Both the position numbers and the translations under genes were made by a program. A stretch of DNA of 64,000 nt from Streptomyces sp. S465 (GTDB lineage: Bacteria; Actinomycetota; Actinomycetes; Streptomycetales; Streptomycetaceae), in NCBI RefSeq assembly GCF_026898115.1, contig NZ_CP114036.1, positions 4,954,001-5,018,000 on the forward strand, read 5' to 3'. The notes below the pieces were generated by a model. It searched no databases. It saw nothing but the letters and a program-made list of their open reading frames with translations, and was not told where the DNA came from. This document shows, piece after piece, positions 8,293-16,155 of the stretch (the first letter of the stretch is position 1; every line of letters begins with the position of its first letter).

Positions 8293-8904
8293 ATGACAGA
8301 GCGACCACCGCATGGGTCGGCCCGCCCCGGAGGGCGTACGGCCCGGACCCGGGCCGCCGTGCTGGCGGCCGCGTACGAGGAGCTCGACCGCGACGCGTAC
8401 GCCGCCCTCACCCTCGACCGGCTGGCGCGCCGGTCCGGGGTGCACGTGTCCACCATCCGGCGGCGCTGGCGCACGGTGGAGGGGGTCGTTGTCGACCTGC
8501 TGGCCGAGCGCAGCTCCACGCTGCCCACCCCGGACACCGGCGACTTCCGGCAGGACCTGGCAGAACTCGCCATGGCCATCGGGGACTTCAACAACGCGCT
8601 GCGCAACCGCAACGTCATCCAGGGGCTGCTCGTGGCCGCCGCGCACGACCCCCAGGTCGAGGAGATCGTCCGGGGCGCGTTCGTGGGGCGGATCGAGCAG
8701 GTGACCCGGATCGTGCGCCGGGCGATCGAGCGGGGGCAGATCCCGGAGCACACCGAGCCACGCGAGGTCATCGCCGCGCTCGCGGCGCCCATCTACTACC
8801 GGGTGCTCATCCTGCGCGGGTTCATCGACGAGCGGCTGGTGCGCACGGCCGTCGAGGTGACGTACCAGGCGGCCCGGTCGGGGACGTTCGTCCGTGAGGG
8901 ATGA
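8293..8904 (+). CDS. TetR/AcrR-family transcriptional regulator
   Basis: 203 aa. HTH region LTLDRLARRSGVHVSTIRRR (about residues 38-58) follows the RTRAAVLAAAYEEL helix. The C-terminal half has PIYYRVLILRG, typical of TetR_C_11-like ligand domains. It converges on the DUF305 gene and likely autoregulates through the palindromes upstream. A similar regulator is encoded at 20725-21318. Confidence 0.87.
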   Translation: MTERPPHGSARPGGRTARTRAAVLAAAYEELDRDAYAALTLDRLARRSGVHVSTIRRRWRTVEGVVVDLLAERSSTLPTPDTGDFRQDLAELAMAIGDFNNALRNRNVIQGLLVAAAHDPQVEEIVRGAFVGRIEQVTRIVRRAIERGQIPEHTEPREVIAALAAPIYYRVLILRGFIDERLVRTAVEVTYQAARSGTFVREG

Positions 8905-8925
8905 GCGGGTCTTCCCGGTTTCCGG

Positions 8926-8961
8926 CGATGGGCGCCCCTGCCGGGTGAGGGACGCCCATCG
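8926..8961. terminator. Bidirectional hairpin between convergent genes
   Basis: CGATGGGCG and CGCCCATCG form 9-bp arms with an 18-nt loop that can pair further internally (GGGCG/CGCCC). It lies in the 65-bp gap between the convergent TetR and DUF305 genes. Confidence 0.5.
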
Positions 8962-8969
8962 TCGCGGTG

Positions 8970-9704
8970 TCAGAAGGACGCGCCGCGTGCCGTGAGCATG
9001 TCGGCCATCAGCTGGATCTCCGACTGCTGGCCCTGGACCATCGTCTCGGCCAGATGTTTCTCGGTCGGGTCCTTGACCAGCTCGACCGCGCCCTTCGCCA
9101 TCCCGATGCCGCCCTTGTGATGGGCGGTCATCAGCTTCAGGTAGAGCACCTCGGCCGCCTTGCCCTTGGCCTTGCGCAACGCGTCCAGCTGGGTGTTGGT
9201 GGCCATGCCCGGCATGAGCGAACCGTCGTGCGGCGTGTACGTGGAGCCGCCGTCCATGCCCTCCATCGAGCCGTGGTCCATGCCGTCCATGCCCTCCATG
9301 TGGTCCGTCGACGCGTTCTTCATCCACGTCATCGGCGGGTCGTCGGACGTCTTGTCCAGCCCCCACATGTCCAGCCAGCCCTGCAACATCCCCGCCTGGG
9401 TGGCCTGCGTGCTGGCGATGTCGAACGCCAGCCGCCGCACCTCCTCGTCGCTGGTGCGGTCGCGCACGATGAACGACATCTCCACCGCCTGCTGATGGTG
9501 GATGGACATGTCGCGGGCGAAACCGGCCTCGGCGGAGGTGTCCTTCGGCGTACCCGTGCCGGCCGTGCCCTCCGAGCGGTCGCTCATCAGCCACACCACC
9601 GCCACCGCCACCAGCGTCAGCACGGCGAGGGCGGCGGCGATCCCGGCCACCAGCGGCTGTCGTGACGCGCGGCCGACGGCGGCTCCGTCGGTCACATCGG
9701 TCAC
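8970..9704 (-). CDS. DUF305 protein with a Met/His-rich segment, membrane-anchored
   Basis: 244 aa from the GTG at 9704, which overlaps the upstream stop (GTGA). A single N-terminal membrane helix (about 16-38, LVAGIAAALAVLTLVAVAVVW) anchors an extracytoplasmic DUF305 domain with the typical paired histidines, SIHHQQAVEM and MTAHHKGGIGMAKGAVEL. Between them lies a Met/His/Asp-rich insert (HMEGMDGMDHGSMEGMDGG) that looks like a copper-type soft-metal site. DUF305 proteins include the cyanobacterial copper-binding CopM; copper is an inference here. Translationally coupled to the DUF3105 gene. Confidence 0.9.
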   Translation of the reverse strand: MTDVTDGAAVGRASRQPLVAGIAAALAVLTLVAVAVVWLMSDRSEGTAGTGTPKDTSAEAGFARDMSIHHQQAVEMSFIVRDRTSDEEVRRLAFDIASTQATQAGMLQGWLDMWGLDKTSDDPPMTWMKNASTDHMEGMDGMDHGSMEGMDGGSTYTPHDGSLMPGMATNTQLDALRKAKGKAAEVLYLKLMTAHHKGGIGMAKGAVELVKDPTEKHLAETMVQGQQSEIQLMADMLTARGASF

Positions 9705-10369
9705 GAAGACTTCCCGTTGGTGCAGTAGGCGCCTGGCTCCGGGGTCTGCTTGCCCTGGACGAACTTCTTGAAGAACGCGGCCACCCTCGGGTCCGACGCC
9801 TCCTGGATGTCCAGCTGGTTGCCCCAGGCGTTGAGGACGATCGGCGCGTCCTGGTCCTGGTAGGGGCTCATCATCGAGTACGGCGTCTTCTCCACCCGCT
9901 CCTTGAGCGTGGCGATGTCCTCCTTCGACGCCTTGTCGGTGTAGGTCACCCACACCGCGCCGTGCTCCAGCGAGTGCACGGCGTTCTCCTTGGTCAGCGG
10001 CTTGGTGTAGACGTCGCCGTTGCAGTTCTGCCAGACCTGGTTGTGGTTTCCGCCGACCGGCGGCGACATCGCGTAGTCGACCGTGCCCTCGACATGCGTC
10101 CGGCCCAGGTTCTGCCAGGTCCGCATGGACTTGAACTCACCGGTCTTGACGACCGACGAGGTGACCTTGGCCTCCTTCTCGTCCTTCTTGTCGCCCTCGT
10201 CGATGAGGAAGTAGCCGCCGACGGCCAGTCCGGCGACGATCACCACACAGGAGGTGATGGTGATGATCCGGTAGCGGCGCTCGCGCGCCTTCTCCGCGCG
10301 GCGCAACTCCTCTATCTTCGCGCGGCGGTCGGCCGCGCCGGCCTTCGTCTTCGATCCCTTGGAGCCCAT
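9701..10369 (-). CDS. DUF3105 membrane-anchored protein
   Basis: 222 aa from the ATG at 10369 (AAGGA about 7 nt upstream). Lys/Arg-rich cytoplasmic head, one membrane helix (about 35-56, IITITSCVVIVAGLAVGGYF), then an extracytoplasmic DUF3105 domain with VDYAMSPPVGGNH and HSLEHGAVWVTY, rich in His and Asp. Function in the family is undefined, but DUF3105 and DUF305 genes often sit together in actinomycetes, and here they overlap by 4 bp. The conserved His residues suggest metal binding. Confidence 0.9.
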   Translation of the reverse strand: MGSKGSKTKAGAADRRAKIEELRRAEKARERRYRIITITSCVVIVAGLAVGGYFLIDEGDKKDEKEAKVTSSVVKTGEFKSMRTWQNLGRTHVEGTVDYAMSPPVGGNHNQVWQNCNGDVYTKPLTKENAVHSLEHGAVWVTYTDKASKEDIATLKERVEKTPYSMMSPYQDQDAPIVLNAWGNQLDIQEASDPRVAAFFKKFVQGKQTPEPGAYCTNGKSS

Positions 10370-10437
10370 GGCTGTCCTTGTCCTCGCAGTTCTCTCGGTT
10401 CTCGCGGTTCTCCTGACTCGCGGTGAGCGGCGTCGGC

Positions 10438-10938
10438 CTAGGTCCGAAGCACTTGGAGCTGATGGAGGCCGAGGGCTCGGACAAGGTGATCGGGCGGCGC
10501 CCGGACGGAGTCCGGGTCCCGAGGGGTGCCGGGCGGCGGAACCTCGGCGAGGGAGGGCGGGGGCACGGGCGTGGGCACCAGGGCCTGGACCACCGCCCGG
10601 GGGCCCGCGACGCAGTTGTCGCTTCCGGTGCCGGTGCCGGTGCGGGAGACGTCGGCCGGGCAGCGGTGCGGTGCCGTAGCCGTGAGCGGGTCCTGGGCCG
10701 GAAGCGGCGGACGCGCCCCGGCGCCGGCCACGCGGGTACCCGCCGGGCGGTTGCCGGCCAGGCGGTCCGGACACCTCGTCGACAGGGTGCTGTGGTCACC
10801 GGCGGCGGGATGGACGCACGAGGGCGCCACCCATATCGCCGCGGCGAGCAGCAGTACGGCACGCCAGAAGGCGGAAGGTACGGTGCCGCGCACCGGAACC
10901 CTTCGTATGTGGCCCGCTCCGTCCCGCCCTCTGCCCAT
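10438..10938 (-). CDS. Hypothetical secreted Pro-rich protein
   Basis: 166 aa, not recognised. An Arg-rich start followed by a hydrophobic stretch (about 22-38, FWRAVLLLAAAIWVAPS) and then a Cys/His/Pro-containing region (SCVHPAAGDHS) look like a signal anchor and an exported tail. It lies 68 bp upstream of the DUF3105 gene on the same strand, so it may be the first gene of a three-gene envelope operon. Codon bias is acceptable but not decisive, since the complementary strand is also open. Confidence 0.5.
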   Translation of the reverse strand: MGRGRDGAGHIRRVPVRGTVPSAFWRAVLLLAAAIWVAPSCVHPAAGDHSTLSTRCPDRLAGNRPAGTRVAGAGARPPLPAQDPLTATAPHRCPADVSRTGTGTGSDNCVAGPRAVVQALVPTPVPPPSLAEVPPPGTPRDPDSVRAPPDHLVRALGLHQLQVLRT

Positions 10939-11066
10939 CGCGCCAGATCGTAACCACTGTGCCTGCCGCGACTGAATGGGTACATGACGAAACGCGGCAA
11001 ACGCCTGGTGGGCGGCGGACGTTTCAACAGCTCAGGAGAGCGGGCACAGTAGACGCGGCGGACGTC

Positions 11067-12170
11067 TCAGTAGACGCCCTCGATCACGACCTCGTCGTCG
11101 AACATCGCCACCGGCCCCACATCGGCCACCGAGTCCCCGACCGCGCCCTCGGGCGGCGGGATGCGGATCGCCAGATCGCGTTCGAGGTTGTTGGGCAGCA
11201 GACAGGACTTGCTGACGTGGTTCATCACCACCTGGCCGCGCTCGCCGTACGGCACCGGCTCCCCGCTCACCGGGTCCACCACCGAGAAGGTGACGAACGG
11301 GGTGCGCGGATCGAAGACACACGGCTCGTCCGGGCCCAGCCCGAGCCGCTCCGTGGCGCCGCCGAGGATCATGGTGTTGCCGTAGGTGCCGTAGAGCTCA
11401 CAGTCGGGGAAGACTTCGGTGCGCAGCAGATCGCGGGTGTCGGCGTCCATATGCGCACCGCCCCACATGATGCCCTTGACCTTCCGCCCGATCAGCTCGA
11501 TGAGGTCGTCGTGCCGGGCCAGCCGCTCCAGCAGCGGCGGAGTGGTCATCAGCACACCGATGTCCTGGGTGCGCAGGACGTACGCCGCTTGCTCCACCAG
11601 ATGGCTCACATACGCGTCGGTCTCCTCGGTCTTCCCGGCGGAGATCAGCTTCTTCACCCACCGCGGGTCCATGTCGACGCGGAACATCAGTCCACCGTGC
11701 CGGGCGGCCGCGCCCGCGACCATCTCACCGACCATGTGCGGGCCGCTGGGGGCGATGGCGAGCCAGTCCACCCCGCGCGGGATGCCGAGCCCGTCCAGGT
11801 CGGCGCTCAGCCCGTACGTGAGGCGGTCCAGCCAGTCGCGCAGACACACGATCCGCTTGGGCGCGCCGGTGGTGCCGCCGCTTTCGAAGACACCGAGGAT
11901 CCGGGCGTCCGCGCCGTAGCCCTGGGGGATGAGGTCCCGCACCGGCACCTCGCGCAGTTCCCCGGTGACATTGGGGAAGAGCGCCAGATCGGCGACGCCC
12001 TTGACGTCCCGCCGCGGATCGAAGTCCAGCGACGCGGCCCGCCGCAGCCAGAAGGGGGAGCCGGTGTCCGGGCCGAAGTGCCACTCCATGGCGGCGCGTA
12101 GGTACTCGTCGGGGTCGGGGCGCTCGTCGAAGGGGACGTCGAGCACCGAAAGGGAGGCAGTGGTCGGCAC
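11067..12170 (-). CDS. Acyl-adenylating enzyme, EhpF-like (AMP-dependent synthetase fold)
   Basis: 367 aa from a GTG at 12170 with GAGGAG 7 nt upstream. The AMP-binding P-loop is present as SGGTTGAPKR, followed by KGIMWGGAHMDADT and YGTYGNTMILGG. It is shorter than classical acyl-CoA ligases, lacking most of the small C-terminal lobe. It resembles the phenazine-type enzyme EhpF, which activates griseoluteic acid. The gene immediately upstream is an aldehyde dehydrogenase, so the pair could convert a carboxylic acid to an aldehyde through an acyl-adenylate. No phenazine core genes are in the window. Substrate unknown. Confidence 0.8.
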   Translation of the reverse strand: MPTTASLSVLDVPFDERPDPDEYLRAAMEWHFGPDTGSPFWLRRAASLDFDPRRDVKGVADLALFPNVTGELREVPVRDLIPQGYGADARILGVFESGGTTGAPKRIVCLRDWLDRLTYGLSADLDGLGIPRGVDWLAIAPSGPHMVGEMVAGAAARHGGLMFRVDMDPRWVKKLISAGKTEETDAYVSHLVEQAAYVLRTQDIGVLMTTPPLLERLARHDDLIELIGRKVKGIMWGGAHMDADTRDLLRTEVFPDCELYGTYGNTMILGGATERLGLGPDEPCVFDPRTPFVTFSVVDPVSGEPVPYGERGQVVMNHVSKSCLLPNNLERDLAIRIPPPEGAVGDSVADVGPVAMFDDEVVIEGVY

Positions 12171-12238
12171 GGAATGCTCCTCGCGGGTGGCGGCGGGCGG
12201 ACGGCGGGGCGGCGCGGACAGTGGGTGGCAGGGGCCGG

Positions 12239-13633
12239 TCAGCCGCGGATGACGGCCTTCGTGCGCATCAGGAACTCGCCGAGATACGCGTCGTGCGGAA
12301 TGCCCGGGGCGATCCAGTGGGTGGGATGGTCCCCGATGTAGAGGTTCTTGATCGACGGGTCGGCGAGCAGCGCGTCCAGCAGCGCCTCGTCCCCGGTGAT
12401 CGCCGTGACGACCAGGCTGTCCCGGAGCGCGGCGACACCCGCCGTACGCGTCCAGGGGGCCACCCAGACGCAGGGGAACGACAGCTCCACACCCAGCCGT
12501 GTGTCCCGCGGGTCGTCGAGCTGGAAGACGGCGGGGCGCAAGGCGGCGCTGCCGTCGCCGAGGTCGTCCACCACCCCGTCGCCGCCCAGCCAGGCCCGCG
12601 CGCCCGCGGCCTTGGTGCGCAGATGGCGCTCGAAGCCGCGCGCGACCTCGAGCGGGTGGACCGGCAGCACCGCCTTCTCGTCGTGCGGCGGCAGGCTGGG
12701 CAGGTCGGCGAGCCGTTCCGCCAGCGCCTCCGCGACCGGCGCCGGATCGCCCTCGACGAGGACGGCGGTGGCGTTGACACACGCGGTGCCGCCGTGGCGG
12801 GCGACGGAGTCGACGACGACATCGAGGTGGTCGCGCCAGTCCCGGTCGGCGGTGATCAGGATCTTGGAGCGGCCCGGTCCGTTGGGCAGTACGGCCGGAT
12901 CGGCGGCGTAGCGGTCGATGACCTCCTGTCCGCCGTAGACCATGCTCAGATCCGCACCCCGCAGAATCTCGCCCGCCGCGTCGTGGTCGGTGGGCAGCAG
13001 CACCACGTGGTCCGGGCCGAAACCCGCCTCCCGCAGGGCGCTGACCAGCCGGTACGGGGTGAGTGGCTCACGGCGGGAGGGGCGTACGGCCACCCGGTAG
13101 CCCAGCGCCAGCGCCTCCAGCCACAGGGCGTGCACGGCGGGGTGGTTCCCGGCGGCGTGCACGGCGAAGACATCGCCGCGCCGGATCCACACCGCGCTGC
13201 CGGTCCGGGCGTACGGATCGCGCCAGTCGCCCACCGCCCCCACCGGACGGGCCGCCTGCACACTGCGGAACGCCTCGGTGGCGCTGAGCCGTATCGCCTC
13301 CACCGCGATCCGCACATTGGCGAGCGGGGTGCCCGACATCCGGCACACCGCGCTCTCGTATCCGGCGGCCGTCATCCCGGCGACGGTGCCGGTGGCGAAC
13401 AACTCCCCCGCCCGCTTCAGCGCGGCCAGCCGCTCCTCCAGCGGCGGCGTCCCGGCGGCGCGCAGCGCGGCCAGCGCCCGGGTGACGAACAGCCGCGGCA
13501 CCAGGGAGAGTTCGGCCATGGGCGCGCCGGTGACATCGCTGACGGTGAGGCGGTGCCGGGAGCGGTAGGGCCCCTTGGGCCCCAGCGCGTCGAGCGTGTC
13601 CAGGGCGTCGAGGGCGGTGGCGGGCTGGGACAC
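12239..13633 (-). CDS. Aldehyde dehydrogenase/acyl reductase family protein, EhpG-like
   Basis: 464 aa from a GTG at 13633 with AAGGAG 6 nt upstream; longer in-frame starts have no ribosome site. The Rossmann-type substrate domain carries DVFAVHAAGNHPAVH, and the catalytic-Cys region is HGGTACVNATAV. The protein resembles ALDH-superfamily reductases acting on activated acids (LuxC or EhpG-like) more than oxidative ALDHs. It precedes the adenylating enzyme by 68 bp in the same operon. Inferred role: NAD(P)H-dependent reduction of an acyl-adenylate or acyl ester. Confidence 0.8.
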   Translation of the reverse strand: MSQPATALDALDTLDALGPKGPYRSRHRLTVSDVTGAPMAELSLVPRLFVTRALAALRAAGTPPLEERLAALKRAGELFATGTVAGMTAAGYESAVCRMSGTPLANVRIAVEAIRLSATEAFRSVQAARPVGAVGDWRDPYARTGSAVWIRRGDVFAVHAAGNHPAVHALWLEALALGYRVAVRPSRREPLTPYRLVSALREAGFGPDHVVLLPTDHDAAGEILRGADLSMVYGGQEVIDRYAADPAVLPNGPGRSKILITADRDWRDHLDVVVDSVARHGGTACVNATAVLVEGDPAPVAEALAERLADLPSLPPHDEKAVLPVHPLEVARGFERHLRTKAAGARAWLGGDGVVDDLGDGSAALRPAVFQLDDPRDTRLGVELSFPCVWVAPWTRTAGVAALRDSLVVTAITGDEALLDALLADPSIKNLYIGDHPTHWIAPGIPHDAYLGEFLMRTKAVIRG

Positions 13634-13744
13634 GCTGGCTCCTTGACGACGTTGCGCTGCTGAGGGGTGGCACAGGAAGGGATGGCAGGGAGGCATGACA
13701 GAGAGAGATGACGAGGAGGGATGACGGGGGATGAACCCGCCTCA

Positions 13745-13773
13745 ATCCCACGGCGTGGACGGGGAGGTGTCAA
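13745..13773 (-). promoter_or_regulatory. Candidate promoter for the EhpG/EhpF-like operon
   Basis: On the minus strand, TTGACA (13768-13773) is followed 17 bp later by TGGGAT (13745-13750). Transcription would begin about 105 nt before the GTG at 13633; the leader is purine-rich. The -35 is a perfect sigma-70 hexamer, the -10 is partial. Confidence 0.5.
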
Positions 13774-13854
13774 TTGGCCCAAAGGCCATGCCGGACCTCG
13801 TTCGCCGTACGAGAGGGCCCCTCGCCCGTCGGACGAGGGTGACCGGGGCGCCCG

Positions 13855-14199
13855 TCAGACGAGGCCGACCGGGGCGATCAGACCGGCGGTGGGGCCGGCC
13901 GGTACGGGACTGGCCTCGGCGCTGGCCAGGTCGCCGCTCTCCACGACCCCCGAGCCACTGATGTCCACATGGACCCGCAGTCCGTAAGTGGCGCCCGGGT
14001 CGAGCTCACCGGGGACGGTGACGCTGAACGGGACATGGCCCCCCGGGCTCAGCGGCACGTCGGTCAGCACCTGCGCCGCCACGATCGACTCGGGCGTATC
14101 GGAGCGGGACACATTGCGCACCTCCACCACCACCCGCGCCGCGCGCCCGGCGGGGGCGTCGGGGGGCAGGGTCACGATGCCGCTCAGGACACTGCTCAT
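13855..14199 (-). CDS. YbaY/YscW-like beta-sandwich protein
   Basis: 114 aa. SGIVTLPPDAPAGRAARVVV near the start and GHVPFSVTVPGELDPGATY plus YGLRVHVDISGSG are characteristic of the YbaY lipoprotein domain, but there is no signal peptide or lipobox, so this version is predicted cytoplasmic. The ATG overlaps the stop of the sigma-like gene upstream (ATGA), implying coupled synthesis. Function unknown. Confidence 0.85.
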   Translation of the reverse strand: MSSVLSGIVTLPPDAPAGRAARVVVEVRNVSRSDTPESIVAAQVLTDVPLSPGGHVPFSVTVPGELDPGATYGLRVHVDISGSGVVESGDLASAEASPVPAGPTAGLIAPVGLV

Positions 14200-15293
14200 T
14201 CCGCCATGGATTCCCCTCGGGCCGGTGGTCCTGTTCCGCCGTTCGGGTGGGAGTCCGTTGGTACGCCGTTCGGGCCGGGGGGAGTGGTGTCGTCAGCCCG
14301 CGCAGGGGCGGCCCCGGCTGTGCCGCGTCTGCCGTCGGCGCCGTTGGCTCGTCTGCGCCGCCGTGCACCGATCCTGTCCCGGACCCGCTCCCGTAATCGC
14401 TCCCGCAGAGGTGCCCGGACCGGATGCGCGGAGGGCGCGGTGGGCGCTGCGGCGTGGGTGGCGGCCGGGGTACGGTCGGCGGCCACGCGGCGCCGCTCGA
14501 GGTAGAGATGGGCGCCCCAGCCGATGACCCCGCTCGCCAGCGAGCCGGGCAGCCCGCCGCCGTCCACGTACATGCAGGCGGCGGCGTCCCGGCAGGGCCC
14601 GCAGCGGGCCAGGTGCTGCCACAGGTCGGCGGGTGAGGGGGTGTCGGGCGAGCGGGTGGCGGCGTCCAGCAGCTTGGCGTAGCTGCGGCACTCCTCGTCG
14701 GTCAGGGTGTCCACATGGGCGCGCTGACAGCGCGCGCGGAAGGACTCGCGGACCCGGGTGATCTCCTCGGGGGCGTACTCCGGGTCGTAGCCCAGCTGAC
14801 GGGCCACCGTCTCGGTGGACCGCCCCTCCACCTCGACCAGCCACAGCAGCTCCCCGTCCGCCTCCGGCAGGTCCCGCAGACCGCGCAGGGCGAGCGGCTG
14901 CTCGCGGGGCGCGGCGGCGAAGCGCGCGGCACGGTCGGACGTCAGCCAGGTCCGCAGATCCGGGGTGAGCCGGTCTCCGTGGCGGTGGGCGTGCCAGTCG
15001 GCGGCGGTCTTCCGTACGGAGGTCAGGAAGAGCGGAAGCCACGGGAGGCGCTTGCCGAAGCCTCGGCTGCGGCGGTTGCGGGTCTCCCGGATGCCCCGCC
15101 GGAACGCCTCGGTGGCGAGCCGCATACCGGCTTCGGGGCTGGTGGTGCACAGTTCCGCGTAGTCGGCGACCGCGTCCCAGTAGGCGCCCAGCAGGGCCGT
15201 CGCGGAGGCGGTGCCATCGGCTTCCTCGGCGGGCGCTTCGGCGGGGCCGGGGCGCCTCGGGGAGCCGTCCCTGGGAGACGCGTGGTCGGGCAT
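14196..15293 (-). CDS. Sigma-factor-like protein fused to a zinc-finger anti-sigma-type segment
   Basis: 365 aa from the ATG at 15293 (GGGAGG about 9 nt upstream). Residues about 30-120 resemble a degenerate sigma region 2 (LLGAYWDAVADYAELC, LPWLPLFLTSVRKTAADW). About 140-185 resemble region 4 (LALRGLRDLPEADGELLWLV, then STETVARQLGYD). About 215-255 contain a ZAS-like HLARCGPCRDAAACM zinc motif. The C-terminal 110 residues are basic and disordered. Fusion of sigma-like and zinc-finger parts is seen in some Streptomyces proteins of unknown role. It diverges from the molybdate regulator and is coupled to the YbaY-like gene. Confidence 0.75.
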   Translation of the reverse strand: MPDHASPRDGSPRRPGPAEAPAEEADGTASATALLGAYWDAVADYAELCTTSPEAGMRLATEAFRRGIRETRNRRSRGFGKRLPWLPLFLTSVRKTAADWHAHRHGDRLTPDLRTWLTSDRAARFAAAPREQPLALRGLRDLPEADGELLWLVEVEGRSTETVARQLGYDPEYAPEEITRVRESFRARCQRAHVDTLTDEECRSYAKLLDAATRSPDTPSPADLWQHLARCGPCRDAAACMYVDGGGLPGSLASGVIGWGAHLYLERRRVAADRTPAATHAAAPTAPSAHPVRAPLRERLRERVRDRIGARRRRRANGADGRRGTAGAAPARADDTTPPGPNGVPTDSHPNGGTGPPARGESMAE

Positions 15294-15704
15294 GGAGGCG
15301 GTTCCTCCCTCACGAGCAGCGGCACGCACACGAACAGCGGTGCCCCCGCCGGGGGCAACCCTTCCACCACGGATCGCGGGGGAGGGCGGCCAACAGGGCG
15401 TCCCCGCCTCGGAGTTGGGGATTCCCCTTGCGGGGCGCGCCGAGCTTTTCACGCGGGCGAGCCGGCTGACAAGGGACGTCGGGGAGTCCCGGCCCGGGTT
15501 TGTGACCCACCTGATAACCCCCGCCCGAACGGTTCGCGACGTGAACTCCTGTGCGTTCGCGGGGACGTCAGGTGGGGCCGGGTGGCCGGTGGCTCGGAAC
15601 CCTCGTGCCGGTCACGCAGATGCCAGCCTCCATGCCCTCATCGTTGGACGAATACCAGCATCCACCCCTGTACCACCTCGCAGACGCGGCGCTACCATCG
15701 GCGG
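15294..15704. other. 411-bp divergent intergenic region
   Basis: No gene is supported. It separates the sigma-like gene (minus) from the molybdate regulator (plus). A short palindrome CGAAC-G-GTTCG lies near 15528. Right-hand end: TACCAT at 15693-15698, only 6 nt before the ATG at 15705, with no ribosome site, so a leaderless transcript is possible. No convincing -35 was found. Confidence 0.5.
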
Positions 15705-16094
15705 ATGCATACGTACCGGATCGGCGAGGCCGCGGCCCTGATGGGGGTCAGCGTCGACACTCTGCGGCGTTGGGTCGACAGCGGACGGCTGACCGCCGAA
15801 CGGGACGAGCAGGGGCGCCGGATCATCCCTGGCCCGGCGCTCGCCGCGTTCGCCCGTGAGGTCAGCAGCGGCGCGGAGCGCGACCACCCGGGCTCATCGG
15901 CCCGCAACCGCTTCTCGGGCATCGTCACCGAGGTGATCCTGGGCGATGTGTCCGCGCAGGTGGAGATCCAGGCGGGGCCGTTCCGCGTGGTGTCCATGAT
16001 CAGCCGCGAGTCGGCGGAGGAGCTGAAGCTGGAGCCCGGCGTTCCGGCCGTCGCCGTGATCAAGTCGACCAACGTGGTCGTGGAAACGCCGTGA
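15705..16094 (+). CDS. MerR-like HTH plus molybdate-binding (Mop/TOBE) regulator
   Basis: 129 aa. HTH at about 1-45 (YRIGEAAALMGVSVDTLRRW), then a single Mop/TOBE domain (RNRFSGIVTEVILGDVSAQV ... VPAVAVIKSTNVVV). This arrangement is known from actinobacterial molybdenum-pterin binding regulators. It lies 61 bp upstream of modA on the same strand and probably senses molybdate or tungstate to control modABC. The ATG was chosen because the HTH begins directly after it. Confidence 0.88.
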   Translation: MHTYRIGEAAALMGVSVDTLRRWVDSGRLTAERDEQGRRIIPGPALAAFAREVSSGAERDHPGSSARNRFSGIVTEVILGDVSAQVEIQAGPFRVVSMISRESAEELKLEPGVPAVAVIKSTNVVVETP

Positions 16095-16155
16095 ACGCGC
16101 GCGCCGGGAACGGCAGCGGCAGAGCGGCAGTGGCAGAGAGGGAGAGACAGACCCC

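Noticed and set aside
11032-11322. Small minus-strand frame overlapping the EhpF-like 3' end
   Set aside because: Out of frame with the adenylating enzyme, no ribosome site, Arg/Gly-rich composition.
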